Source: Enterovibrio baiacu (GTDB taxonomy: Bacteria; Pseudomonadota; Gammaproteobacteria; Enterobacterales; Vibrionaceae). From it: a DNA stretch of 64,000 bases. The stretch lies in the NCBI RefSeq assembly GCF_004120195.1, contig NZ_SCHN01000017.1, forward strand, positions 62,001-126,000, read 5' to 3'. Positions within the stretch are counted from its first letter, which is position 1; each line of letters begins with the position of its first letter. Position numbers and translations under genes: made by a program. Below the pieces are notes generated by a model. The model had not been told where the DNA came from, searched no databases, and saw only the letters and a list, made by a program, of their open reading frames with translations. Shown here in pieces: positions 54,147-63,466 of this stretch.

Positions 54147-56058
54147 TTTTACCTTTATGTATCCCCAATGGTTACTCGCGGCGCTGCCGCTGGCATTGCT
54201 ATTACCTTGGGTGAAAGGAAAGGCACAAACATCGGGCTTGATCGCCCCGCACCTTTCCAAGCTCTTGTCAGGCAACCGCGCTGAATCAGGAAAACAAAAA
54301 CGTTGGCCGCTTGCCGTGTTAGCGATTGCTTGGTTGCTGAGTGTGCTCGCATTGGCTGGCCCAAGTTGGCAGAAAAATGAAATGCCTGCCGTGAACCTGG
54401 CGGGGGCGCGTGTGCTTGTCATGGACATGTCACGCTCCATGTATGCCACCGATGTGTCGCCAAATCGCCTGACACAAGCGCGCTTTAAAGCATTAGACAT
54501 GTTGCCCGGCTGGAAAGAAGGCAGCACAGGTTTGGTGGCGTATGCCGCTGACGGTTACATCATCAGCCCATTAACGGACGATGCATCAACGTTGAAAACC
54601 CTGCTCCCAGAACTCTCGCCAGAGATCATGCCGATCCCCGGCAGCAATGCCGCTGCGGGCGTGGTGCAAGCGATGGAGCTGCTTTCGCAAGCAGGCTTCG
54701 CCGACGGTGACATTGTGCTGATCACAGATGGCATGACCGAGCGCGAATCCAAGGCCACGTTAGAGGCCTTGGATGGCAGCCAGTATCGCGTGTCAGTACT
54801 CGCCATTGGCACGCAGCAAGGTGCGCCGATTCAGCTTCCAGACGGCAGTTTGATCGAACAAAACGGCACACCCGTGGTGGCAAAAGTCACGTTGGATACC
54901 TTGTCGCCGATAACCAAGGCAACGGGCGGAATTTTGCAAATGTGGCAACCGACCAACCGCGATGTCGACAACATTGTTGCCTTCACTGAAAAACCGATGG
55001 ACGGCGCAGCACAGGGCAAAAGCAAGTCGGTGGAAGAACGTTTGAATGCGGGTTTCTGGCTGATTATTCCGGTGCTTTTGCTGGCGCTATTGGGATTTCG
55101 TCGTGGCCTTGTTCTGGCGTTAATGTTTGTGATGGTGCCGATTCATCCCGTCTCGGCTGCCGTGTTCCAAACCGATGATCAACAGGCTTACGCTCAGTTC
55201 GAATCTGGCGACTTTGAGCAAGCCGCAAATGGATTTGCCTCCCAAGAATGGAAAGGCATCGCCCAGTATAAAAACGGGGATTACCAAGGGGCAATCGATA
55301 CGCTATCGGCGCTCGATGACCCGACCTCTCGCTACAACTTAGGCAATGCCTATGCTCAAGCCGGTGAGCTGGAAAAAGCCCAAGAAACCTTTGAGTCTGT
55401 GCTGAAAAACGACCCAAACAATGCTGATGCCCAAAAGAATTTGGATGTAGTCAAACAGGCGTTGCAGCAAAAACAACAGCAACAGCAGCAAAATCAAGAT
55501 TCATCCGGCCAACAGTCTGATCAGTCACAGTCAGAGCAATCGCAATCCGATCAACAACAAGGTGATCAACAGCAAGGCGATGAAAGCCAATCGTCTCAGG
55601 ATCAGAGCAGCGGTCAAAACCAAGAAGGCAACGACCAACAAGGTCAGCAGAATCAAGACCAACAACAGGGACAAAACAGCGATCAGCAAGGGCAATCTGA
55701 CCAGCAACAAAGCGACGCCCAATCAGACGAACAATCAGGACAGTCCTCTGACGGCGAGCAAGAACAAGAGCAAAACGCGCAACGCCAAGCTGAGTCAGAA
55801 TCACAGCAAGGCGAAGAGCAGGCTCAAGGCGCACAAGCATCCGAATCCCAACCCCAAGAAGGTGAAGAAGGCGCTGAAGCTGACGCGCAAGGAGAAAGCG
55901 CAGAAGCAGGCGACAATCAAGATGGCCTTTCCGCCAGCCACCCAGTGTTGAAAAAACTTGAGCAAGTGCCGAATGACACCGCGGGACTGATCCGCGCACA
56001 AATGCTTTTACAGGCGAGGCAGAAAGACATGCCAGCGCCAACAGAAAATTCATGGTAA
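54139..56058 (+). CDS. VWA-TPR protein BatB/BatC-like with Gln/Ser/Asp-rich tail
   Basis: A 639-residue fusion: two N-terminal helices (PQWLLAALPLALLLPW and LAVLAIAWLLSVLALA), von Willebrand domain with MIDAS DMSRSM at about 94-99, a helix (FWLIIPVLLLALLGF), TPR region about 350-430 (SGDFEQAANGF, KNGDYQGAIDTL, YNLGNAYAQAGELEKAQETF), then about 150 residues of Gln-rich low complexity followed by an acidic tail. This joins BatB and BatC in one chain. The Q-rich part is built of short CAG/CAA-rich words and can vary in length. Confidence 0.88.
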   Translation: MADFTFMYPQWLLAALPLALLLPWVKGKAQTSGLIAPHLSKLLSGNRAESGKQKRWPLAVLAIAWLLSVLALAGPSWQKNEMPAVNLAGARVLVMDMSRSMYATDVSPNRLTQARFKALDMLPGWKEGSTGLVAYAADGYIISPLTDDASTLKTLLPELSPEIMPIPGSNAAAGVVQAMELLSQAGFADGDIVLITDGMTERESKATLEALDGSQYRVSVLAIGTQQGAPIQLPDGSLIEQNGTPVVAKVTLDTLSPITKATGGILQMWQPTNRDVDNIVAFTEKPMDGAAQGKSKSVEERLNAGFWLIIPVLLLALLGFRRGLVLALMFVMVPIHPVSAAVFQTDDQQAYAQFESGDFEQAANGFASQEWKGIAQYKNGDYQGAIDTLSALDDPTSRYNLGNAYAQAGELEKAQETFESVLKNDPNNADAQKNLDVVKQALQQKQQQQQQNQDSSGQQSDQSQSEQSQSDQQQGDQQQGDESQSSQDQSSGQNQEGNDQQGQQNQDQQQGQNSDQQGQSDQQQSDAQSDEQSGQSSDGEQEQEQNAQRQAESESQQGEEQAQGAQASESQPQEGEEGAEADAQGESAEAGDNQDGLSASHPVLKKLEQVPNDTAGLIRAQMLLQARQKDMPAPTENSW

Positions 56059-56065
56059 ACGCACA

Positions 56066-57754
56066 ATGACAAAGCAGAGAATTGCATTGAACTCACTATC
56101 ACAGCGCCTTAAATGCCTATCACTCATGGTGATAATGCTTATGGCTTCATTGCCGATTTCGGCGTCAGCCGCAGACGCGGTTGCCACTGTTTCTAAAAAC
56201 TTGGTGGCGGTAAATGAACCGTTTCAGTTGACCTTGTCTATCAATGACAGCGTCGACACGGACGATCTCGACTTGATCCCACTTGCGAAAAACTTCACGT
56301 ATGGCCGCCCGAGTGTCAGTAATAGCACCTCCATCATCAATGGCGACATGACCCGGAAGACAGAGATTCGCGTCGCCGTGGCAGCCAAAACGATCGGTGT
56401 ATTTACCATTCCTAGCTTTCAGATTGAGGACTACGCCACCCAACCGATCCGCATCAATGTGGTGGAAGCCAGCCAACGCGCAAAACAAGCCGATGACCAG
56501 TCAATACAAGTGAATGTGCGCCTTGACCGACAGAGCGGCTACATCGGTGAAACCTTTACCTACAACGTCGAGTTGCTGATCGGCACACGCGTGGATTCGC
56601 CTGCGCTGCAAGCCCCCTTCGGCGATGGTTTAACCGTGGAACAAATCGGTGAAGACCAACAAGCCGAGACCGTGCGTAACGGTCGCCGCTACATTGCCAT
56701 TCAACGTCAGTACCAAATTACCCCAACCCAAGCGGGTGAACTCACGTTAAACGGCGCGGTCTTCACAGGCACAAAAGTCGACGGTAACCGTTGGAATTCA
56801 ACATTGGGTTTGCCGATAAGCCGACAAGCGAAGGCCGAAACACTCTCTATCAAGGGTCAGCCTGCGGATTACAACGGCCTTTGGTTGCCAACCCCTTCAC
56901 TGACACTGTCACAGCGCTGGGAACCAGAAGTGAGTGACGTTGCGGGTAGCGCTGAGCAAGCCGCGAAGGTCGGCGACCCCATTACGCGTTTTATTGCCCT
57001 GAGAATTGAGAACATCGCGCAAAGCGCCATGCCGAACCTGTCAGTCACATACCCTTCGCGTGTTCGTGTGTATTCAGAAAAACCGGAATACCGACAAGAT
57101 GGCGATGCCACCATCATGACCATGAAGCAGGTCATCATTCCAAGGGAAGTGGGCGATGTGTCGCTGCCGTCAGTGTCGATTAATTGGTTTAACACCACCA
57201 CAGGAAAGCAAGAAACCAGCGCCATTTCTGGCTTAACGCTCAAGGTCGCCCCGAACGATGAGGTGCAATCCACACAGCCGATTTTGCCGAACAACGAGCA
57301 AGCATTGCTAACACCCGCGCCCGTCACGACCAAAGTGATCACACATGCCGGTTATTGGCCGTGGGCAACAGGCGTGTTTGCGCTGCTTTGGCTTGTCACC
57401 TTGGCACTTTACCTGCGCAAACCTAAGCAAGTCGCGATACCCGCGAATGTGGCGGTATCTTCGCTTCACTCAAGCACGTCTGCCCTGTCAGCATTGGAAG
57501 CCGCAGTGGCTGAGAATGACGCTGTCAACGTCGCCGCCGCTTACCGCCAATGGCAACAAGAAGCGCATTTCAATGCTCTACCACAAGCACTTCGCGACAG
57601 CATTGATGCTGAAATCAGCACCATGATGGCAAGCCGCTACAGCACTGCTTCCACTCCATGGGAAAACCGCACATTGCTTGGTTTGTTGAAACAAGCGCGT
57701 GCTGTGAAGGTGAATGCGAAGGAGGTGTCGTCGTTGAAGGGGTTGGTGCCGTAG
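56066..57754 (+). CDS. BatD family protein
   Basis: A 562-residue exported protein: signal peptide about 10-34 (LSLMVIMLMASLPISASA), immunoglobulin-like beta domains (VTKNLVAVNEPFQLTLSIND-type start; FTIPSFQIEDYAT; QRQYQITPTQAGELTLNGAVF), one C-terminal helix (WPWATGVFALLWLVTLALYL) and a cytoplasmic tail. It is the last gene of the MoxR-Bat operon. The stop codon TAG shares its last base with an 8-bp tandem repeat. Confidence 0.9.
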   Translation: MTKQRIALNSLSQRLKCLSLMVIMLMASLPISASAADAVATVSKNLVAVNEPFQLTLSINDSVDTDDLDLIPLAKNFTYGRPSVSNSTSIINGDMTRKTEIRVAVAAKTIGVFTIPSFQIEDYATQPIRINVVEASQRAKQADDQSIQVNVRLDRQSGYIGETFTYNVELLIGTRVDSPALQAPFGDGLTVEQIGEDQQAETVRNGRRYIAIQRQYQITPTQAGELTLNGAVFTGTKVDGNRWNSTLGLPISRQAKAETLSIKGQPADYNGLWLPTPSLTLSQRWEPEVSDVAGSAEQAAKVGDPITRFIALRIENIAQSAMPNLSVTYPSRVRVYSEKPEYRQDGDATIMTMKQVIIPREVGDVSLPSVSINWFNTTTGKQETSAISGLTLKVAPNDEVQSTQPILPNNEQALLTPAPVTTKVITHAGYWPWATGVFALLWLVTLALYLRKPKQVAIPANVAVSSLHSSTSALSALEAAVAENDAVNVAAAYRQWQQEAHFNALPQALRDSIDAEISTMMASRYSTASTPWENRTLLGLLKQARAVKVNAKEVSSLKGLVP

Positions 57755-57839
57755 CGAGATTGCGAGATTGCGAGATTGCGAGATTGCGAGATTGCGAGAT
57801 TGCGAGATTGCGAGATTGCGAGATTGCGAGATTGCGAGA
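57754..57839. repeat. 8-bp tandem repeat (GCGAGATT) x10.75
   Basis: Ten exact copies of GCGAGATT plus GCGAGA, starting on the last base of the batD stop codon. It is unrelated in sequence to the 7-bp repeat near 2138, though both begin with a CGAG/GCGAG word. It lies in the 3' untranslated region of the Bat operon. Confidence 0.97.
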
Positions 57840-57944
57840 AAAGGATGGGATCACAGGTGTGTTAATCAACCTTTTCTTATTTCATTTCAGCTCATTGAGC
57901 CAAGGTCAGTTTACGCTGATAAAACCTTGGCTCTTCGAGCCAAC

Positions 57945-58064
57945 AACCCCCTCCCAACCTCCCCCTTGGAAAGTTGGAGGAGAAAGATCAAGAGCTTAAA
58001 TCCGAGGTAATATTCGCGCTTGCTCTTGATCCCCTCCACTTTTCAAGGGGAGGGCTAGGGAGGG
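57945..58064. repeat. Inverted pair of the CTCCCC..TTGAAAAGTGG..GAGG intergenic repeat
   Basis: A direct copy (57945-57995) and an inverted copy (58012-58064) of the same element found twice at 44640-44700 and 45285-45340. Facing each other they can form a long imperfect hairpin. It lies in the 435-bp gap between batD and the photolyase gene, which has no other gene. Confidence 0.75.
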
Positions 58065-58074
58065 GTCGCTCTGA

Positions 58075-58190
58075 TTTTCGCTCTGGCTTTCGCTTTTGCT
58101 TTGCTTTTGCTTTGCTTTTCCTAGGATCTCGCACCTGCTCTTCCTGCTCTTCCTAGGATCTCGTACCTGCTCTTCCTCGAACCTGCTCTT
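58075..58190. repeat. Simple pyrimidine repeat tract before the photolyase 3' end
   Basis: GCTTTTGCTTT-type units (58088-58120) followed by CCTAGGATCTCG-(C/T)ACCTGCTCTT words repeated about three times. These words echo the tracts near 2290, 14040 and 21940. Confidence 0.6.
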
Positions 58191-59761
58191 TACAGCTCCT
58201 CAATCCCCCTCAACACCCTTTCCGCCCGTTCCAGCACCAATCCCTGCTGCTCATCCGTTTTCTTATTCCAATTCGCATACACCATTTTGGTTCTGGGGTT
58301 GCTGCCAAAATCGGCTTGGTGTTTGTCCATGAAATGCCAATACAATGCATTCAACGGGCAGGCGTCATCTTCGGTGGTTTTCGCGACTTTATAGTGGCAG
58401 TTTCCGCAGTAATCGCTCATTTTCTTCACATAGTTCCCACTGGCAGCATAGGCTTTCGAGCCAACGATGCCGCCGTCAGCAAACTGGCTCATGCCGCGTG
58501 TGTTCGGCAATTCGACCCATTCTATCGCATCGATATAAATACCGAGATACCACTCATCAACCTGCTCAGGGGCGATGCCCGCAATGAGGCAAAAGTTACC
58601 CGTGATCATCAAACGCTGGATATGGTGTGCGTAGGCATAATCCAGCGACTGCTCAATCGCGTGTTTCATGCACGCCATCTTGGTGTTACCCGTCCAAAAC
58701 CATGACGGTAAATCTCGGGCAGCAGACAAGGTGTTGAGCGTGGCGTAATCCGGCATGTTCGCCCAGTAGATGCCGCGAATGAACTCTCGCCAGCCAAGGA
58801 TTTGGCGAACGAAGCCTTCCACCTGCGCCAAGCTAATCGCTTCTGGGCGCGTTTGATAGTGGTACACCGCCATGTCGACCACATGCTGTGGGCTGAGGAT
58901 TTTACTGTTGAGGGCGAAGGACAACCGCGAGTGATACAAACTCCATTGTTTGCGCTTGCCTTCGTCATCGGCCTGTCCTGTCATTGCATCTTGGAAGCGG
59001 CCAAAATTGGGTAAACAATGCTGGCAAAAGAAGGCCAATAATTCGTTCGCTTGTGAGCGTGTTATCGGCCACAGCAGGTTCGAATCGGGCTTTCCTATTA
59101 CTCTGATGTCATGGCGCTCAATGCGCGCCAGAATATCTGCCACATCATTCCCGAACAGCAGCGGTTCGGGCACCTCATCAATGTCTTTCGCTTTGAGTTT
59201 GTTGCGGTTATCAGCGTCATAATTCCACTGCCCGCCTTCGGGGTTTTCACCGTCCATCAATAGATTGAAGCGCACACGCATCTTGCGGTAGAAGGCTTCC
59301 ATGCGGTGTCGCTTACCTTGCTTAAAGTCTTTGGGAAGTTCTTGGTCAGACAGATAAAAATGCTCAGATTCGACCGCGTTAGCATCGATAGGCAAGGAGG
59401 AGGCGAACACCGACAATTGCTCTCTCAGTCGGTATTCATCAGGCAATTGGTATTCGAATGTACTCACACCGTGTTGCTCGATGAGGTGCGTGAGCAAGGC
59501 CGGTAAATCCGAAAACGGTGCGGTGTCATCCAAGGTCAGGTGCAGCACTCTGTGCCCTGCCTGTTGTAATGCCTGCGCGAAAGCAGACATTGCCGCGAAG
59601 AAGGCGCACACCTTTTGAACATGATGAGGCACATAATTGGCCTCTTGATGAAGTTCGGCAATCACATACAAGGTCTGGTCATTTTGCTCACGGAACCAAG
59701 AGTGGCTGGCGTTGAGTTGATCACCCAGCAGTAAACGTAATCGAGAGGCTTTTATTGTCAT
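58190..59761 (-). CDS. FeS-type bacterial (6-4) photolyase / cryptochrome-photolyase-related protein
   Basis: A 523-residue protein of the FeS-BCP group: [17 protein letters not shown] at the start; [50 protein letters not shown] carries FAD-binding residues. Four Cys fit the [4Fe-4S] ligands of PhrB-type enzymes: MACMKHA, YCGNCHY (two) and [11 protein letters not shown]. It repairs (6-4) photoproducts or senses light. ATG 59761 overlaps the DUF2256 stop (ATGA); the longer frame to 59821 is that other gene's coding DNA. Confidence 0.93.
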   Translation of the reverse strand: MTIKASRLRLLLGDQLNASHSWFREQNDQTLYVIAELHQEANYVPHHVQKVCAFFAAMSAFAQALQQAGHRVLHLTLDDTAPFSDLPALLTHLIEQHGVSTFEYQLPDEYRLREQLSVFASSLPIDANAVESEHFYLSDQELPKDFKQGKRHRMEAFYRKMRVRFNLLMDGENPEGGQWNYDADNRNKLKAKDIDEVPEPLLFGNDVADILARIERHDIRVIGKPDSNLLWPITRSQANELLAFFCQHCLPNFGRFQDAMTGQADDEGKRKQWSLYHSRLSFALNSKILSPQHVVDMAVYHYQTRPEAISLAQVEGFVRQILGWREFIRGIYWANMPDYATLNTLSAARDLPSWFWTGNTKMACMKHAIEQSLDYAYAHHIQRLMITGNFCLIAGIAPEQVDEWYLGIYIDAIEWVELPNTRGMSQFADGGIVGSKAYAASGNYVKKMSDYCGNCHYKVAKTTEDDACPLNALYWHFMDKHQADFGSNPRTKMVYANWNKKTDEQQGLVLERAERVLRGIEEL

Positions 59762-59919
59762 TCTGTTCTCGCTAAAAATTCGGGTTTTGCACGTCTTTGA
59801 CCTGCGCAGCGCTTCGAGCAATATTTCACGTCATCCCACACGCGCGCCCACTTCTTGCGCCACGTAAACGGGCGCTGACACACAACACACATCTTTGTCG
59901 GCAAATCTTTTTTCTTCAT
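59758..59919 (-). CDS. DUF2256 small Cys-rich protein
   Basis: A 53-residue protein with the DUF2256 pattern: [19 protein letters not shown], then [16 protein letters not shown]. Four Cys (CVVC, CSKRC) should bind zinc. It overlaps the photolyase gene by four bases (ATGA), so the two are translated together. Its position in front of FeS-type photolyases is a widespread association; its function is unknown. Confidence 0.92.
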   Translation of the reverse strand: MKKKDLPTKMCVVCQRPFTWRKKWARVWDDVKYCSKRCAGQRRAKPEFLARTE

Positions 59920-59938
59920 TCAGTGTCAGCCCATTTAT

Positions 59939-61393
59939 TCAATCTGGCCTTACATGTCGCTTGAGTAAGCGATGTGCTTCACGTTGTACATCGGGCAACT
60001 TTCGCCAGCGCCAAAGTAGCGCTTGCGCTTCTGCGTAGCTTTGCTTCAAATCGACGATGGGCGCGGGGTAATCTTCGCCGATATTCACGGCGTACAGCAT
60101 TTGCTCCATGGGCGACAGTCGCCAAGGGGAATGAACAAGTGGTACTGGCACCTCGGATAGCTCAGGCAACCAGGTTTTCACAAACACACCGTCGGGATCT
60201 TTCTCTTCCCCCTGCTTTACGGGGTTGTAAATACGGATTGTGTTTATCCCTGTAACGCCCGCCTGCATTTGAAATTGGCTGTAATGAATGCCGGGTTCAA
60301 AGTCGAGGAAAACGCGTGCAAGATGCTGCACGCCATGTCGCCAATCTAACGCGAGGTGATGGCACAAAAAACTGACTAACATAGCGCGCATACGGAAATT
60401 CAAATACCCCGTGGCTTTCAAGCAACGCATGGAGGCATCCACCATGGGAAAGCCCGTTTTCCCTTCTTTCCACGCGGTTAGTCGCTGCTGCGCAACGTCG
60501 CCCGTGATGCGCGGTAACTCGAGATAGCCGCGATTAACAGGCTGGAACTCCATGCTGGATTCGCTCTCGAATTTTTGAATGAAATGGCAGTGCCAATGTA
60601 AACGCGAGCTAAACGCCACCAGCGAGCGTCGCCACCCCGGCACACTCCAGTGTTTCAGCACGGTTTGGTATACCTGACGAAGGCTCACGTTCCCCCACGC
60701 CAAATAAGGTGAGACGCGAGAGCAGTGGGTTTGACTCAACGTCGGGCTTGATAATGAGTAGGCGTAATCCTTCCCTCGGTCATCATAGAAGCCATTCAGG
60801 GTTTGCCACGCTGCGGTTTCACCACCGCGTTGGAAGCGCTCAGCGTTCGTGGTCGGATGAAGGTATTGCTCAACACGGCTTGGCAACGTTTCAGCGCGTG
60901 ATGTTGCCCAAGACACACGGGATAGGTCGCAATCAGCTTGGGGCGCGCGCATGACTTTCTGCCAATGTTTGTCCCACGTTTTTCGGTGGGTTAAACCGCG
61001 TATCACAGCCCCCACAGGTGTTTCATCCCAATTGATGCTTTGCGCATCGCACCATGCTTGGACGGCTCTATCCCGCTCAAAGGTATTGTTCAGGCCAACT
61101 TCTTGGTGAGAGAACAGGTGTTCAATGCCGTGGGTCTTGTGGAGGCTTTCCAATGTTTCTAACGCGCCTTCAGCGGAGATGTAGAGCGCACCGTCTTGCA
61201 ACCGCGATTGGATGTCATTCAGAGATTCGCCAACAAATCGCCAATGGCGCTCCTCGTAATGTGGGTCATCAAGGAGCATGGGCTCAAAGCAATACACCAA
61301 AAGGACAGGCAACCCCGAGTTTGCTGCGCGCAATAAAGGCGCATGATCCATCAAGCGAAGGTCTCGCTTTAGCCAAACAACGGAAATCGACAT
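59939..61393 (-). CDS. Divergent photolyase/cryptochrome-family protein
   Basis: A 484-residue flavoprotein: N-terminal VVWLKRDLRLMDHAPLLRA (photolyase alpha/beta domain), FAD domain with TGFPMVDASMRCLKATGYLNFRMRAMLVSFL and IRIYNPVKQGEEKDPDGVFVKTWLPEL. Compared by eye with E. coli PhrB, the segment containing flavin-near Trp382 and lesion-contact Trp384 (GWQW) reads QFQM here, so both Trp are replaced (Phe and Met). It may not repair CPDs, or may act as a cryptochrome. Nineteen bp lie between this gene and DUF2256. Confidence 0.9.
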   Translation of the reverse strand: MSISVVWLKRDLRLMDHAPLLRAANSGLPVLLVYCFEPMLLDDPHYEERHWRFVGESLNDIQSRLQDGALYISAEGALETLESLHKTHGIEHLFSHQEVGLNNTFERDRAVQAWCDAQSINWDETPVGAVIRGLTHRKTWDKHWQKVMRAPQADCDLSRVSWATSRAETLPSRVEQYLHPTTNAERFQRGGETAAWQTLNGFYDDRGKDYAYSLSSPTLSQTHCSRVSPYLAWGNVSLRQVYQTVLKHWSVPGWRRSLVAFSSRLHWHCHFIQKFESESSMEFQPVNRGYLELPRITGDVAQQRLTAWKEGKTGFPMVDASMRCLKATGYLNFRMRAMLVSFLCHHLALDWRHGVQHLARVFLDFEPGIHYSQFQMQAGVTGINTIRIYNPVKQGEEKDPDGVFVKTWLPELSEVPVPLVHSPWRLSPMEQMLYAVNIGEDYPAPIVDLKQSYAEAQALLWRWRKLPDVQREAHRLLKRHVRPD

Positions 61394-61453
61394 GCGCCCT
61401 CCTCATTCGGTGACGTGGGCGCAAAAAAGGGCTGTGATGTGGCGAGACCAAAT

Positions 61454-62797
61454 TTACACGTCATAAATGGGCCAATCTGCCGCATCAACCGAATCCAACG
61501 TGCGAACACCCTGTTGCCCTGACCAACGACGTACGTATTCACCATCGGGGTCGAACATCTCGGCTTGCTTGTCGATGTTAAAATGTCGACCGCCACGCGG
61601 GTCAGCACCGACACCAGCAATGTATTGCCAATTGCCCCAGTTTGATGCGACATCAAAATCAATCAATTGCTGTTGAAAATAGGCTGCACCAAACCGCCAA
61701 TCGACAGACAGCTCATTCACCAAGCAGCTGGCGACAATTTGGCGTCCTCGGTTCGACAAATAGCCTGTTTCTTTGAGTTGTTTCATGCATGCGTTGACCA
61801 GTGGAAAAGGCGTTTCACCTTTAACCCACTTCATGAAGCGCCCAGCATAGTGGCTTGTTAGTGGGGCTGATTTGGCATTGCCTTTGAAGGCATAGAGTGT
61901 GACGCCCTGCTTTATTGCTAGCCATTGAAAGTACTCTCGCCACAGCAACTCGAACCCAATCCAGTACGTCGATTCGTTGCTTCCAAACTCGGCCTCATAC
62001 CGCTTGAGGTGTTGCCAGACTTGGCGAGGCGATACCGTGCCAAGCGCCAAAAATGGGCTGAATTTGGTCGAGCTTTCCCAATCGTCTAACGCATTTCGGG
62101 TTTGCTTGTAGCTAAGCGGTGCACGGGAAGAAAAGTAGTTGTTGAGGTGTTCAAGTGCGGCCTGTTCACCGCCATAAAAACGCGGTGACCTATCAGAGCG
62201 CAGCGAATTAAACACATCATAGTGAGAAAGCGTATCACGCAACGAGCCCGACCTTTCGAACACCGGAGGCTGAAGGGTTTCTAGCCATATTTTGCAGGGG
62301 TCTAACGGCATGAAATTGGCAGATTCAACACGCTTTCTAAACCGAGAAAATGTCGAAAAGACGTCGCCCATTATCGAAAACTGCGCCTCATCAAACAGCG
62401 TGCTATTCCAATGCGACAAGATGTTCAACCGCGGAATGTCGACGCCAATCCGCGCCAACTGCATGCGTTCAAACCAGCCGGTTTGTTTTGCACATGCGAG
62501 CGTGTCGATGCGGTGCTCAATGAGAACTGATTTGAGCTGCTCAACAGGATCGCCCTCGAGCACAATCAGGTGCTGGCCATGAAGGCGCAATTCATCGTCC
62601 AGCGCCATGAGTGATTCACACAGAAAGCGCCACCGATGAGCGCCCATCATTTTTTGATGGTGATTACGCTGCTCGAACCAACGTGGGTCGATGACAAAAA
62701 CAAAGGCGACAGCATCGCTTTGTCGAAGCACATCACTCAACGTTGGATTGTCTTGCAACCGTAAATCATGGGTGAACCAATACACGGCTTTGTTCAT
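61454..62797 (-). CDS. DASH-family cryptochrome
   Basis: A 447-residue CRY-DASH protein: VYWFTHDLRLQDNPTLSDVL at the start, QKMMGAHRWRFLCESL, and the DASH signature ASNWGNWQYIAGVGADPRGGRHFNIDKQAEMFDPDGEYVRRW with Trp kept. Members repair CPDs in single-stranded DNA and may act as light sensors. ATG 62797 follows AAGGTGG; it is probably the first gene of the light cluster read leftward to 58190. Confidence 0.95.
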   Translation of the reverse strand: MNKAVYWFTHDLRLQDNPTLSDVLRQSDAVAFVFVIDPRWFEQRNHHQKMMGAHRWRFLCESLMALDDELRLHGQHLIVLEGDPVEQLKSVLIEHRIDTLACAKQTGWFERMQLARIGVDIPRLNILSHWNSTLFDEAQFSIMGDVFSTFSRFRKRVESANFMPLDPCKIWLETLQPPVFERSGSLRDTLSHYDVFNSLRSDRSPRFYGGEQAALEHLNNYFSSRAPLSYKQTRNALDDWESSTKFSPFLALGTVSPRQVWQHLKRYEAEFGSNESTYWIGFELLWREYFQWLAIKQGVTLYAFKGNAKSAPLTSHYAGRFMKWVKGETPFPLVNACMKQLKETGYLSNRGRQIVASCLVNELSVDWRFGAAYFQQQLIDFDVASNWGNWQYIAGVGADPRGGRHFNIDKQAEMFDPDGEYVRRWSGQQGVRTLDSVDAADWPIYDV

Positions 62798-63016
62798 GCT
62801 AATGCCACCTTGCGCTATTGAACTAAATGGAATGCTCAACAGAGTCTTACGGGGTAACAGCACTTATGGTTTAACCCATCAGCAGGTTAAACAGACGCCA
62901 GACAAGACGGACGACAAGAGGCAGGGGAATTGGCCAGAGACAAAAACGCCTCGGTTTCCCAAGGCGCTTATTCGTTTGACTCGTTACCAGCAAAGGCAGG
63001 CAAGGTCAGTTAGGTG

Positions 63017-63466
63017 TTAGAACCAGCGTTCTAGTGAAGATTTATCCAACTGTTTGAACGCACGATTGAGCGTTTGAGCCAGCTCTTTGTAGCGAGGGCG
63101 ACTTTTGATGGGTTGAATGGCACCGCCTTCGCTGACAATTTTTTCATGAAGTTCACGGTACCAACCTGCCAATGCAGGCGGCAGTTGGGTGTCACGACGT
63201 CGGCCTAGCCACCACATACCTTGCAGCGGCATGCTCAATGCAAACAAAGCAATGATCATGGCCTGTGGCAACCCTGCGTAGTTGTTAAACGCCATTTGCA
63301 TGAGGACGCTAATCACCGCGACAGCAGGCATCACTTTTACAGCAAACTTGGTTGCTTTAATCACTCGGTTTTCGGGAAACATGGGCGCGAGTTCTTTTCG
63401 AATCGGCCATTCCGTCATGTATTTTTGACCATCACGGAAACTATCCCAGATTGTTTTTCTGCTCAT
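63017..63466 (-). CDS. yfbV: YfbV (UPF0208/DUF412) membrane protein
   Basis: A 149-residue protein with two helices ([40 protein letters not shown]) and the DUF412 pattern ([42 protein letters not shown]) close to E. coli YfbV, which is likewise divergent from ackA. ATG 63466 is chosen; ATG 63475 and 63484 are in-frame alternatives. Confidence 0.94.
   Translation of the reverse strand: MSRKTIWDSFRDGQKYMTEWPIRKELAPMFPENRVIKATKFAVKVMPAVAVISVLMQMAFNNYAGLPQAMIIALFALSMPLQGMWWLGRRRDTQLPPALAGWYRELHEKIVSEGGAIQPIKSRPRYKELAQTLNRAFKQLDKSSLERWF

Noticed and set aside
57768-58010. Open frames through the GCGAGATT array
   Set aside because: Same reason; the translated repeat (ARLRDCEI) is an artefact of the array.
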